In this document: one piece after another, positions 21,830 to 33,681 of the stretch
Layout of the letters: every line of letters begins with the position of its first letter
Position numbering within the stretch: position 1 is the stretch's first letter
Assembly (NCBI RefSeq): GCF_030704535.1
Contig: NC_081823.1
Coordinates: 7,446,501 to 7,510,500, forward strand
Direction of reading: 5' to 3'
DNA: 64,000 bases
From: Vitis vinifera
Lineage: Eukaryota; Streptophyta; Magnoliopsida; Vitales; Vitaceae
Notes under the pieces: model-generated
What the model was told of the DNA's origin: nothing
Seen by the model: the letters and a program-made list of their open reading frames with translations, nothing else
Database searches by the model: none
Translations under genes and position numbers: made by a program

Positions 21830-23024
21830 TGAAAAAATAAATGCTATACTTAATTAAGAAAAACACCCAAAATTGGGGGGGAGGGGGGGGGGGGTGAATT
21901 GGGTTTTTTAAAAATGTTTTCAATCACAACAAGTTCAAGCACAATATAAACAAAATAAAGAGATAGAGTTAGAGAATTCAAACTCGGGTTTTATAGTGGT
22001 TCGACACTTCCTTGCCTATGTCAACTCTCCTCAATCTCTTAACCTAGTGAGGGTTCCACTAACTTGAAGCTTCAACCAAGCTTCCAATCTTCTTACACTT
22101 GGATTCCGACTCCAATGGGCTCTTACACAATCTCTTCAAGATTCAAACCTCTTAAAGGCTTTAACACTTAGATTTTACAAGAAAGAATCCCTCAACCTAA
22201 CTTAAAGATAGCTCAAATACAAGACAAAGCTAGGATGACATACAAGAGTGCACTAAAGGATATGCAAGTGATGATTTAATACACTAAGAAAGAAATGAGA
22301 GCTTTTTGGTCAAGAACAGATAGGTAGACAATTGATTGCAAGTGTTCTCTTGTCAATAAATGAAGTGGAGCTCTCAATTTATAGGTTTCTAAGCTCGGGA
22401 GTCAAAAACAGTAAAAGGTAACCTCGATTGATCGAGCTAAGAGTCGACTGGTTCACTAGCCGTTGGAGCATTTAATGTTTGACAGGTTACTGTTGCCTCG
22501 ACAGGATCTCGACCAATCCTCAACTGGACCTCGACCGAGAAGAGAAAGTCATTGGGAGAGAGAGAAAGTTTTGTGCATCCATCAACCGGTCCTCAACCGG
22601 TTGAGACGGTTGGCCATAATCTCGACCGGTTAAGCCTTTTGGCCCCGAAAACCTATCTTTTTCAATTCCTTTCTTTTCTAACACTTAGGCAAGGTTTTTA
22701 GGTGAATTGTTATGCCAATTTTAAAACATTTTGCCTATGGTATATTTGTTAAAACTCAGGTTTTAATAAAATTAAAGTTTTAAAGAATAAACCAAGTTTT
22801 CTAAGTTGCATGAAACGGTATGAAAATCCTAAGTGCACTCATGCATTTATCTTACATTAGTTTCCTATGATCACAAGTCTTCCAAACGTCTCGATCTTGT
22901 ATCTATTTGGTCATTTGATGAATTTTCGAGTTTATGCCTGAGATTCTTAACCATTAAACCAATTAGTCATTTAATCATGGTTTATTATCATCAAAACCCG
23001 ATTAGGAGAACCCTTGGGCTAACA
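21830..23024 (-). mobile_element. Solo LTR, Copia-type, with 5-bp target duplication
   Basis: A 1,195-bp piece begins TGAAAAA and ends CTAACA, as TG...CA, flanked on both sides by ATGTC (21825-21829 and 23025-23029). It has no internal coding region, so it is best read as one LTR left after recombination between two. Its ends match the LTR at 27460-28728, and GATTAGG followed by an ACCCT or ACCCTTGGG phrase lies near the right end of both. A G-rich run lies at about 21877-21896. It sits inside the Copia fossil, so it is younger than that element. Confidence 0.85.
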
Positions 23025-24567
23025 ATGTCCTTATAGGATAATTGGAAAATGTAATGTCAAGTGAATTTAAGATATGCTTGAAGCATAGTAGAGCTATTGG
23101 CCTAAATGATATAATTCCTAAAAAAACACAAAAGAAACAACATATGAAAAACTTGGTACTCTTGAAAAGCTTATAAATATGAAAGAGTTAATAGAAATGA
23201 ATTATGAGACCCAACTTGATAAAAGGGTAGCCTCTGAAGATGCATAAATTGAGCAATGGTCCCTTAAAGAAATATTGATACCTAGAACTAACGAGATCTA
23301 AAGGAGTTATACAAGAGAAACACAAAGGTGTAGTAATATTATTATTGACAATATATTTGCTTTCCAAGAAGCTATGTGCATCATAAGAAATGATGAAGAT
23401 CAAAAACCATAAACTATGAATGAATGTCGAAAAAAAAAATTATTGACCAAAATGGAAAAAAGCAATCCAAACAGAGCAAAACTTATTAGCAAATTAATGG
23501 GTATTTGAACTTGTAATTCAAAGACCTAAAAACATAAAGTCTATGGGATATAAATAGGTCTTTATGCTAAAATGTAACGAGAATAATGTAATCATGAGAT
23601 ATATACGACTTGTTCTTAAGATTTCTCGCAAAGACTTTAGACTATAAGGAAACGTATTCTCATATAATGGACGTAATCACATCTCAATACTTGATAAGTT
23701 TAATAGTCTTTGAAGGATGAGATGTGTCTCATGGATGTTGTTATATTTGATTTATATGGATTTATAGATACTAAGATATAATTGAAAATCTCTGAAGGAT
23801 TCAAATTGCATGAAGCAACTAACTCAATACCTCATAACATGTACTCAATCAAACTACAATGGTCTCTATATGGATTAAAGCACTCTAGGCACATTTGACA
23901 TAATTGTTTGAGCTAGTATTTGTTAAAAGAATGATATGTAAATAATTCAATTTATCCATATGTTTTCATTAAGAAATCATAAATCATACTTACAATAATT
24001 GTAGTATATATAGATGATTTGAATCTTATAAGAACTCCTAAAGGCTAAAAAAAAAAAACCAATTATTTAAATAAAAAAAATTTAAGTGAAATATTTGGGA
24101 AAAACAAGATATTGTCTTGACTTACGGAGAAATATTGTTCAAATGGTGTGTTAGTTTGTCAACACATATAGGGAAGTGTTGAAGCGCTTTTATATGGACA
24201 AATTGCATCTACTCAATTCCTTCATGGTTGTCTTTCATTTGAAGTGAACAAGGACCAATTTCACCTTAAAGAAGAAAATGAAAAATTACACAGTTTAGAA
24301 GTATTATATCTTAGTGCAATTAGTGCATTGATATATCTTCCAAATTGTACTAAACCAAGTAGAACCTTCTCTGTTAATTTACTAGCAAGAAATAGTTCTA
24401 TCCCAACTAGGAAACATATATTGTGATACTTTTGTGGAACAAGTGACATGGGCTTACATTCTTCAAGAGAATCAACATTGCAATTAATTGGGTATACAAA
24501 TACATGATATCTTTCAAATCTTTATAAAGCTCAATCTCATATGAAATATGTATTTACTTGCGGGAAT

Positions 24568-25023
24568 CAATGATGAAAATATCGGTAATTACAGATATAT
24601 CGGTACTTTGATTTTACGAATATATCGAAGATATACCAATGGATATTTTGACATAAAATATCGATAAGTCAAAAATTGATCAAAATTCATGGAAATATTG
24701 TGAAAATTAAAAAAAATGATATAAAAAATAATAATAGAAATATTAAGGTTGTTTTGTTATAAAATTTTTTTTGATATATGTATAATATAAGTTATGATAT
24801 TGAATAATAATGTTTATCACTTAAAAACATACTTTATGCATATTCATCTAATTTAGATGTATTTAATGATATAAAAGAAATGATAATAATTTGTATAAGT
24901 ATTTTTTATTTTAAACTTTTGATAATTTTATTCATAAATTTATATTTATTTTGTATTTAGTTATTATATAAAAGACATAATAACCAAAATTAATTTATTT
25001 ATAATAATTTTATTCTAATTAAT

Positions 25024-25070
<47 letters not shown>

Positions 25071-25604
25071 TATAATGTAAATATATATATATAAAATTCA
25101 ATTCATTATATACAACGTGGTTGGTCGATTGGTACGTAGTAGTGGTGCTTGTGAGTGTTAAGTCAAATGATCAAGTCCCTTGGCCTCCAATACCCTTTAA
25201 TTTTTGGCTTGCCTTTTAAAAATTCAATCTTTGCAATCCCACATCGGTAATTGATGAGACAAAAAATGTCTATTTAAGCGGAGAATTCATGAGACACCCC
25301 CAAGCGCATAAAGCGTGTAGAGTTAGCAGTTTCGTTGTGTAATAAGCTTATGAGTTGAGCCCATTTTACAATTTTTGAATCAAAAAATGAAAAGGAAATA
25401 GTCGGTGATAAATCAGTGAAATATCACCTAAAAATCAACGAACAATTCATGATGTCACCGATTTATTGACAAATACCGATATATCGTCAATAAATTTCTC
25501 CAACTCGATATATCAATAGCTTATATTGTGTCGTTGATCGTCGATACACGAGATTTTGCCAATATAAATGGATATTTTCGTCCTTTGTTGTAATATCATG
25601 GAAA
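24568..25604. mobile_element. TIR DNA element inserted in the Copia RNase H region
   Basis: Roughly 1.0 kb without coding frames. The ends look inverted: ATGATGAAAATATC on the left, and GATATTTTCGTC on the right near 25571. GATATATCG-like words crowd both end regions, so the inverted ends may be long. Inside lies an AT microsatellite (25029-25066) and a CCCACATCGGTAATTGATGAG phrase. It divides an RNase H coding region. I could not settle the target duplication, so the family is open. Confidence 0.55.
25029..25066. repeat. (AT)n microsatellite
   Basis: An uninterrupted run of about 19 AT units within the TIR element. Confidence 0.95.
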
Positions 25605-25999
25605 TCGATTAAGCAAAAAATGGTTGTCACTTCCTCAAATCATTTAGAAATATTGACAATTCATGAAGCCAATCGTGAATGTGTACAATTACGATCTATG
25701 ATCAAGTATATTTGAGTGTCATGTGAATTATCTGCTATTCAAGAACCATTTATCTTTCTTTGAATCCTACAACACAAGTCAAGATAATTTAGGTACTTAT
25801 ATCTTCTTGGGTCTTGGGGGTTAGTGTTCTTCGATTTTGCAACCCAAACTTTTTTGCTTTAGCATTTTGAGAAATATTTTTAAGTAGGCAAGTGCTACTT
25901 ATGTAACCTCTTCTTTCACAAAGTTACAAATAGTAGAGGACTTTGTACTAGATGCCTCTTTGACAAAATAATTTTTGAAATATTTTTTGTTCTTGATTG

Positions 26000-28728
26000 A
26001 CTTTTAGCCTGACTTTTTTTTTTTATCAAAAATATATTTTTGGCTAATAAGAATCATCTCAATTTGTTTTTTGTCCACAAGAAAGGTTCGAGAGAGAATG
26101 GGTCAACCAATCATTTTTTTTAAGGTAAATCTTTTTTGTTTCAACCTTTTCAAAACTTTTTTGCATATCCTTAAGTTTATCTTCAAGATTTAGGACTTTC
26201 TTTTTAATAGAAACATTTTTTAACCTAAGTTTTTCAAGATCACCATAGAGTTCTTCAAAATCTATTCGCAAATTCTCACAACTTGGGTTAAAAATGACCT
26301 CATCCTATTCATTTATAGCCATGAAGCACATGTTGACTACTTCATTTTCATTTTCTTCTTCTGTGGGGTCTTCTTCATTATCACAATAAATAGATACCAT
26401 AACTTTCTTTTTTCCCTTCTTAGCTTCATTCTTGTAGAGAGGGTAACCATACTTGATATATTTGAGTTTTTTCGTACTGTTATAGCATATCAATTCTTTT
26501 TTTCTTTTTTCTTTTTCATTTTCACTATTTGAAGACTCTTTTTTTAAGACCTTTTTTTTTAAGACTCTTTCTTTGGTTGAAATTTATTCTCTTTTTTCTT
26601 CTTAAATTTGATGAATTTTTTTAACTTATTTACAATGAGAGCAAGATCCTCATCTTCTTCACTAGCTTCATCTTCTTCATCAACGATAGAGGCCTTGAGA
26701 GTAATGTTCTTCTTCTTTTTGTCTTCCACTTTTTGATGACTCTTTATGGTAATTTCATGAGTCATCAAGGATCCAATTAGTTTCTCCAAAGGAAACATTG
26801 AGAGATCCTTTGCTCCTTGAATAATGGTGACTTTGGTCTTCTCTTTCTTTAGTAGAGATCTTAGAATTTTCATCACTTTCACTAATTCTCCATAAATCTT
26901 TCCTAATGTTTGAAGTCCACTGATGATATCAATGAACCCAATGAACATCTCAATGATAGATTCATTATCCTTCATAGAAAATAACTCATAACCATGCACA
27001 AGAATATTAATTTTAGATTCTTTGACTTGATTAGTTCCTTTATGAGTTATTTTAAGTAGTCTTTAAATATCCTTAGCAGATTTACATCGGCATACATAAT
27101 TATACTCATTTCCATTTATTGCACAATGTAAATAGTAAATAGCCTTTGCATTTAATTAGCTTTCTTTTTGTCAAACTCATCTCATTCTTAGCTTGGTTTT
27201 GGAATAACTACTTCATTCTCAATTTTTGGTTAAACATGGGGGCCATTTTGAATTATATAAAAAATATCATAATCAATGGATTTGAAGAACCATGTTATTC
27301 TAGTTTTCCAATATGAATAATTGGTTCTCAAAACAAATGGAGGTTGATTAATAAAAATAAAAATAAACCCTTCTATATGACATCATTTGAAAAAATTAAT
27401 CATATCCTCTTAGATAGTTAATTATATATATATATATGGCCTAATTCTGATACCAATTGTGAAAAATGATTAATTGGGTTAAAAAAAGTCATTTAAGAAG
27501 GGAGGTGAATTGGGTGATAAAAACTTTTCAAAAATGTTTACCCAAAAGTAAAGAACAAGTAATTGACAAGCTATATAATAGCAAAATAAGAGAAATTGAG
27601 GGAAAAAAAAAGTGCTAACTCCTTTTATAGTGGTTCAATAATTCATCTATATCCATTCTCCTCAAGTTCTTATCTGAGTAAGGGTCCACTATCAAGGCTT
27701 ATAGTACAAGCCTTCAAGTTTTACAATTGGATTCACCGACTTCAATAGGTACTACAAAGTATTCTACCAACTTGAAGTTTCTTCACTCAAAATTAATAAG
27801 TAATAAAGGTTTTAATGCTTCTAATCCTAAGGCAAATATTGCTCACATTACAAGAGAAAAACTATAATAGATTTTAAGGTGCACTCAAGAATATGCAAGT
27901 TAGAATTCAATGCATTTTCAGAGAAAAGCTTTAAAACTAAGAAAATGGATGTCTTTCAATTCAATAATGATGATATTCTCTACTCAATAAATGCAATAAG
28001 GCTCTTCAATTTATAGAAACAAGCTCGGACACCCAAAAACACAAAAGTACCCTTGATCAGTCAAGTTCCAGTTTGATCGATTGACTAGCCATTAGGGCAT
28101 TTTAAGGTTCAACCAACCCTTGACCAAACTAAGATTGAAAGAGCCAAAACCTCAATCAGTATCACACTAGCTATTGGAAAAGAAAAAAGAAATATATGTA
28201 CCCTCAATCAGTCCTTGATCAATCAAGCCCAATAAGTTGAGTCGATTCCTCAACTGATTCGACTGATTCAATTCACCTTCAACCGATTGCACCTAAAATG
28301 ACAAAAACTTTCAATTTGAAGTTCCAACCTTCCAACAACTTGTATAAGCCCTTTTAAAAACTTTTTAAGACAATTTCAAAGGTTTTGGCTCAAAGTTATG
28401 AATTAAAACAAAGATTCATCTAATTTCATAATAAAACATCATTTTTAAACTTAAATATGGATGAAAAAATTAGCTTTGAAGTGTATGAAAAAAGTTTTGG
28501 ACCTAAGTGCACCATATAATATCATTTTAGAAATTTCCTAGAACACCTTAACTCTTCAAGAGATTCAAATCTTCATGCCATTGATGATTTTTTTTCATAG
28601 TTGTTTAAGCTTAATTTCTTTAGAATTTTGCCTTAAAACTTAAAAACTTTACTTAATTTAAAACGTTAGTAAACTTAACCTTGTTTTGCAATCATCAAAA
28701 CTTGATTAGGAAAACCCTAAGACTAACA
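26000..28728 (-). mobile_element. Copia-type LTR element, minus strand: LTR, PBS and gag
   Basis: Read on the minus strand: an LTR at 28728-27460 (1,269 bp, TG...CA), then TTGGTATCAGA at about 27446-27456, the primer-binding site for initiator tRNA-Met, then gag between about 27000 and 26060. The gag has the UBN2-type phrase LPLEKLIGSLMTHE (here FPLEKLIGSLMTHE), followed by a lysine-rich stretch. No pol and no second LTR are seen, so the element is truncated. It is broken in several places. The LTR belongs to the same family as the solo LTR at 21830-23024. Confidence 0.8.
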
Positions 28729-30226
28729 ATGTAGTTGTTTTTATCACACTTAATAGTAAGTGCGAGGCTAATTTTGAGATGGAAAAGAGGTTTGAACAAG
28801 AGAAGAGCTTAAGCTCCAATGAGCTAATTTTGGGGATTATCTTAACCTAGTATTTAGGAAATTTGAGCATAAAAAATACTTATAGGATTAGCAAAGAAAG
28901 ATTTCTCAAAAACATTTCCAATGGTGGCCATTCAAATCAAATAAAGGGCGCTCTAATACCAAGATAAATTTCAAGAAGAAGCAAATGAGAGAAAGAAGAT
29001 GTTGAGAAAGGAATATTTCTCTAAATAGTTCAAAAATGAGCAAAAACAAAGACATATCGCAGTACAAGACAAAAAAGAAAAAATTAGAATGAAAGCTTCT
29101 AAAGATTGATGTACTTTGCCACATAGTTCATATGAATTAGATTATCTTTCAATTACATTTTTTGATCTAATTAAGGAGAGTTTCAGTCTTTAAGATCAAA
29201 CCACTGTTAATTTATCACATTTTCAATCACCAATTAGATTGCAATTAGCCTAGAATTGACCATCTTCTTCTCAATCTTATTTTTCACTCAAGTACAAATT
29301 CATATTGACATCAACTAACAAGTTTGCATTCAATTGATCAAATATGTTCTTAATAGGTCAAATAGACGATATAAGCATCTATTGAACAATCTAAGCATCA
29401 ATTGTACTTTATTATAGTGACTTACTAGAGAATATTCATAGACCAAAACAAAGAAATTGAAAATATTAGAAAATTTTGATATTTTTTGCCCCTGCATTGT
29501 TATTGGTTTGGCTAAATTTGAAATTGAAAATTCTAATAACAACCAATATATGCTATCAATTTAAGCAATTCCTTGCCTATGTCCTCGTTTTGCCATTTGT
29601 AAGCCTTTCATTTGCTTTTCAATTCCTCATTTTCATTATCATTCCTCAAATGTATTTTTGAAAATACCTATTCCTTCGATGAGTATATCTTAAGTCTCAT
29701 TTATACAATTCATTCATATTTTTCACATTTCTTGTTGTAGAATAGCATTCATCATGTCTTGTTGCATTATTTTAATTCATGTATTTATTAATTAATAAAA
29801 TATCAAAGTTTTGTCAATTTAGTCAACATCGGATTCATTTGGGTTATGTTTAATTCTTAGAAAGTACTAAGAAAAATGTTAAAAAGATCGCATGTTTAAT
29901 TTTGCCATGAAAAATACGTAAGAAAGTTAAATGTAATTAATATTAGTAAAAAACTTAAAAATTATTTCATCTTTATATAAAAAAATTAAATATATTAAAT
30001 AAGTTTGATGGAGGATAAAAAATAATTTATTCACTTTAAATCTATTTTTTACTTTTTCTTTCGTATTTTTCCTCAAACTTCATAGAACCAAACATAAACC
30101 TTCAGATTTAGTGGGGTGTTCTGCAAATCTGTTTTTTCATTTTTTTAAATCAGATAGTTTTTTTTTTTCTTTTTAAAACAAAATTAATAAGTAACTCCAA
30201 AAACAATAAAACAAAATTAAGAGGTT
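28729..30226. other. AT-rich spacer, no gene recognised
   Basis: Flanking DNA beyond the LTR element. Short open frames here match no family I know. From about 29870 to 30200 it is low-complexity AT-rich DNA. Confidence 0.35.
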
Positions 30227-30312
30227 CCCGTGGGATGCGCCATGGCAAAACCGGACAAGGCGTCGCCGGTGAGACAATAGAGAATGAAACCATAGCTGGC
30301 ATCAAGGCATGT
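30227..30312 (+). pseudogene. Gly/His-rich gene relic, copy 7 (end of last exon)
   Basis: CGCCATGGCAAAACCGGACA resembles CACCATGGCAAACCCGGACA of copy 2. GGTGAGACAATAGAGAATGA and AACCATAGCTGGC then follow the tail of copy 1 (GGTGAGACTGTGGAGAATGA, AACTGAAGCTGGC). Frame and start are lost. Its nearest neighbour is wax-synthase-like copy 2, which starts its 3' end 350 bases on. Confidence 0.75.
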
Positions 30313-30659
30313 AGTGACTAGCGGCCGGCAGATTACGAAGTATTGGTTGTAGCATTACTAGGTATTTGCTATCGTGCGATGCAAATGCAAAATGGATCAT
30401 TATGAATGTTGTCCATGGAAAAAGACGTAGCATGGTGCTTCGCTGTTATCATTGTCTTTGGTATTTTAGCATTCATTAGAGTTGTATTTTGATCATTGAG
30501 CTTTTGGATTAATTCCTTAATTTGTAGTTCAAACAACACCCAACACCCAGCCTTCGAATTCTTTAATTCATGTATGAGCCCAAATAATTGAAATTGACTG
30601 GTTAATCTTCCCACACTGCACCTAAATATGAAAATTTATAACATTGTTGTATGAATCCA
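30313..30659. other. Region 3' of wax-synthase-like copy 2
   Basis: Probably 3' UTR and spacer of the minus-strand gene. One open frame of about 80 codons on the minus strand matches nothing I know. Confidence 0.3.
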
Positions 30660-31763
30660 TCACTTGTGTCTGCCAGAAAGATCAAATAAGAGAAGCTGCT
30701 CCCTTGTTGAGTTGAGTAGTGGGAGTAGTGGGATCTTTTCCCTCATAGGCTCCAACAAGACTTTTACTTCTTCCATGACTCTCATATCAGCACCGGCTCT
30801 GATCAGCGGTGGGAAAAACAGCCAGAAGCTGGTAGCCACCACGAAGCCCACGGTGAGCGGCACTGACGCCGCCCAGTGCAGCCGCCACCGGCCGGAGAAC
30901 ACTGACTTAACGCCAACCTCTACCACCAAGCACACTCCATGCAGCACAAAGAAGGACGTCATCTCCCACGACGGGCTCACACGATTGACGTAGTAGAACA
31001 GCAACTCGTGCATCAAACCGGACACCAAAAACGTTGCCACCACCGCCGGGAGCGGCGACCAGCGCTCGCTCATCACTGTCTCGGCTGCCGACTTTACGGG
31101 CTTGTATACTGTGTGACGCAGCAGATTCGTTACCATGAGGTTCCACCTCCGTCCCCAGAAGTCCTGCAGCGAGGTCGACAAGTACGGTTCATCAGACGGC
31201 TGCTCCACCTCCAGCCCCATCGTGCATCGCACCAGAGCGCTGCAGAGACTGAAAAGAACCTCGAGGAACAGAAAAACTTGGCAACAAAGCAGACCCAAGA
31301 AAATTTTGGGGTGTACTAGTTCTTTATACTGATAAAATCCGATGAAAACCCCAAAAGCCAAGACTTTGACTGCAAAATTAAGGGGTAATCTTGGGGGTTT
31401 ATGGGGTTCTTGGCGAGACGGATGTTGCTGATTTGGCTTGATTTTGATGGGAAGACAAGCAATGGCGATGAAGACAAGAAGAGACTTTGGTGAGCCAGTG
31501 GAGAGAGGACCTAAATCGAAGGAAAAGAGAGCGAGTCTGAAGGTGGCTAGCCAGGTGATGAAGAAAGCAGTGATGCCGGAGAGAATGGCAGTAGAGAGGA
31601 AGAGAGGGAGAGCGACGAAAAGGGAGAAGATTGGGAGAAGAGAAAGGAGTCTGAACTTGCCTTTGGGTATCTTGGAGACGATGAAGTAGGAGTAGCAGAG
31701 AGACGCAAGAACAGAGAGACAGACCTTGATCAAACCCTTGATCTCACCCCCCATTTTTCTCAA
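30660..31763 (-). CDS. Wax-synthase-like MBOAT acyltransferase, copy 2
   Basis: Intronless, 367 residues from the first Met; Met4 at 31754 (MGGEIKGLIKV) is the likelier start because it matches the start of copies 1 and 4. Eight or so membrane segments. LQDFWGRRWNLM at 199-210. VSGLMHELLFYY carries the presumed catalytic His252. Family role: ER acyltransferase making wax or sterol esters from acyl-CoA; the acceptor is not deducible. It is much more like copy 1 than copies 3 and 4, including TNLLR after the WNLM block and PKGK(L/F)RLLSLLPIF near the N-terminus. It has an insert before RLPLNFAVKV (SRQEPHKP) that copy 1 lacks in part. A TATA-like stretch lies at about 31787-31797, just upstream. 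Confidence 0.93.
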   Translation of the reverse strand: MRKMGGEIKGLIKVCLSVLASLCYSYFIVSKIPKGKFRLLSLLPIFSLFVALPLFLSTAILSGITAFFITWLATFRLALFSFDLGPLSTGSPKSLLVFIAIACLPIKIKPNQQHPSRQEPHKPPRLPLNFAVKVLAFGVFIGFYQYKELVHPKIFLGLLCCQVFLFLEVLFSLCSALVRCTMGLEVEQPSDEPYLSTSLQDFWGRRWNLMVTNLLRHTVYKPVKSAAETVMSERWSPLPAVVATFLVSGLMHELLFYYVNRVSPSWEMTSFFVLHGVCLVVEVGVKSVFSGRWRLHWAASVPLTVGFVVATSFWLFFPPLIRAGADMRVMEEVKVLLEPMREKIPLLPLLNSTREQLLLFDLSGRHK

Positions 31764-31784
31764 CCTTTCTACTGGTGATGTTCG

Positions 31785-31798
31785 ACCATATATAAATA
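31785..31798 (-). promoter_or_regulatory. TATA box of wax-synthase-like copy 2
   Basis: On the minus strand this reads CTATTTATATATGG, about 25-35 bases before the first ATG at 31763. That leaves almost no leader before the first Met and is another reason to prefer the inner Met at 31754. Confidence 0.55.
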
Positions 31799-31989
31799 GA
31801 TATCCTTTTTTTCTAGTTAGGAAAGTGGGTTAGATTTGGGAAGCCATGAAAGAGTCTAGAATGGCGCCTCTGCCTTTTCTTCTCCATGGAAAAATCTGTG
31901 ACGAGTGAACATTCTATCCGCATAATTAAATTACTCTTGAAATGGAAAGACGTTTTCATTTTTGTTGGATTCTGTCTCATCGATGGAAA

Positions 31990-32042
31990 TAAATATTATT
32001 ATTATTATTGTTATGATTATTATTATTATTATTATATTTATA
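31990..32042. repeat. (ATT)n-type microsatellite
   Basis: Runs of TAT/TTA triplets, with a few interruptions. Confidence 0.85.
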
Positions 32043-32159
32043 ATATATTAGATTATATATTTGAAAATTTAGATTATATGAGTTACATTATTCACTTAAA
32101 TAAATTGTTGAAAGGAGTGAATAATGATGAAAAGATATAAATTCCAATTGATAACTTAT

Positions 32160-33142
32160 TTGAAAATAATTTTTTTATCGTTAAAAAAAAAAGTTAGATT
32201 AATAGAAAATAGAAAATAATTTTTTATTCTTAAAAATAGACCATATGACATTTTTAGAAAATATCTTTTAATTTTTTTGTTTTACAAAATAATTATACAA
32301 ATATGAAAAATAATTAAATAAAACAAAAGTTATTTTTACAACATATTTTAAAATATAGAAAACATATTAAAATTATTTCAAATTTCTAAATAGATATCAT
32401 TAAAAATTATTTTTTTAGTAAAGAAAATAGTTTTTAAGAAGAGTTTTTTAAAACCATTTTATAATGTTTTATGAAATAAAAATTTATTTGAGAATTTGAA
32501 ATGTATTCAACATATTTTCTCTATTTTTAAATATATTTTAAAATAACTTTTATCTATAATCCTTTATTTTTAATCTTTCTTCCTATTTGTATAATTATCT
32601 TTGAAATTGATTCTCAAAAAATAATTGAAATATATTTTTTTGAAAATGTTATATTTCTTATTCTTAAAAATAGAAATTTGCCTTTTGTTTTATTCTTAAA
32701 AATGTTTTCCTTTTTTTTCCTTTTTTTTTTTCTAAAGAACAAAAATTGTTTTAAAAAACAATTGCCTAAAAAGACCTAGGACCTGCTTGATAATTAACAG
32801 TCTTGAAAAATAGTTTTTAAAAACAATTTTTAAAAATTGTTATATAATGTTTTGTAGAATAAAGTCTATTTAAAAATTTAAAATATTTTTAATATATTTT
32901 AAATAAGTTTTAAAAATAATTTATATGTTTAGTGTTTTATTTTTAATCATTCTACATATTTGTTTAATTATTTTTAAAAACAACCCTCAAAAGCAAGTAA
33001 AAACAACAGAATATAATTAAAAGATATTATTTGAAAACACCATATTTTCTATTTTCTGTTTTTAATTATCGAGCGTATTTCCCTCCTTTATTTTAAAACA
33101 CAAAAAACTATTATTTAAAACAACCACCGAACAAGCCCCTAA
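32160..33142. mobile_element. Three adjacent AT-rich MITE copies
   Basis: About 32160-32400 is an inverted copy, 32410-32770 a direct copy and 32775-33142 another direct copy of the MITE seen at 7885. The last has the clearest ends: CCTGCTTGATAATTAACAG on the left and its loose complement ACCACCGAACAAGCCCCTAA on the right. All are non-coding. Confidence 0.6.
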
Positions 33143-33681
33143 CTTTCCTTCTTTTATGTTTTTTATATCTCATATACTCATTTTACATGTCATTCAAATA
33201 TTAAAATAACATCCTTAATATTTTATTTTTCCACTTTCGAGACATCAAATATTCCCTAAATAACTTTACAAATACCATAGGTCAAATTTTTGTTCTAAGA
33301 ATAATGCTACATACAAAAATATAAAAAAAAATATTTATGTTAGAAGCATCTGTTACTGATTATGTTTTACTTTTAAAATGATATCAAAATTTGTATTTAG
33401 AATATGGAATGGTATCTGGTACGACCTTTCACAAAATCAAATTTTAATATAAAGTATTTTCCACTTCCCAGAGCATAACGTAATTATGAAGTTTGGAATT
33501 TTGGAGTGAAAGGCTCACAGTCACATGTTGGGCATGGAAACCCTCGCCCGATACCATTAGAAGAAGAAGGTGCAATGTCAGATTCACATGCCACATTGAA
33601 AGCCTCCATCCACCAAAAATATACTAATAAAATAACAGGCCATGCCTGCCTATCTGTAAGACATAGTCATCAAATAATATA
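33143..33681. other. Spacer and 3' region of wax-synthase-like copy 3
   Basis: AT-rich to about 33470. From there it is more balanced and probably contains the 3' UTR of the minus-strand gene. No other gene. Confidence 0.35.

Larger units (their letters stand above)
15768..25770 (+). mobile_element. Ty1/Copia retrotransposon fossil, split by nested insertions
   Basis: Broken plus-strand Copia polyprotein. Parts in order: gag (about 15768-16450, and zinc-knuckle region about 18640-18860), pre-integrase and integrase (about 19480-20440, 21590-21829), reverse transcriptase (about 23030-24060) and RNase H (about 24180-24567, 25605-25770). The gaps between the parts are later insertions, at about 16470-18640, 20450-21590, 21830-23024 and 24568-25604. 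No LTRs of its own were recognised at either end. The coding parts are heavily decayed, with many breaks, so the element is old and inactive. Confidence 0.8.
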
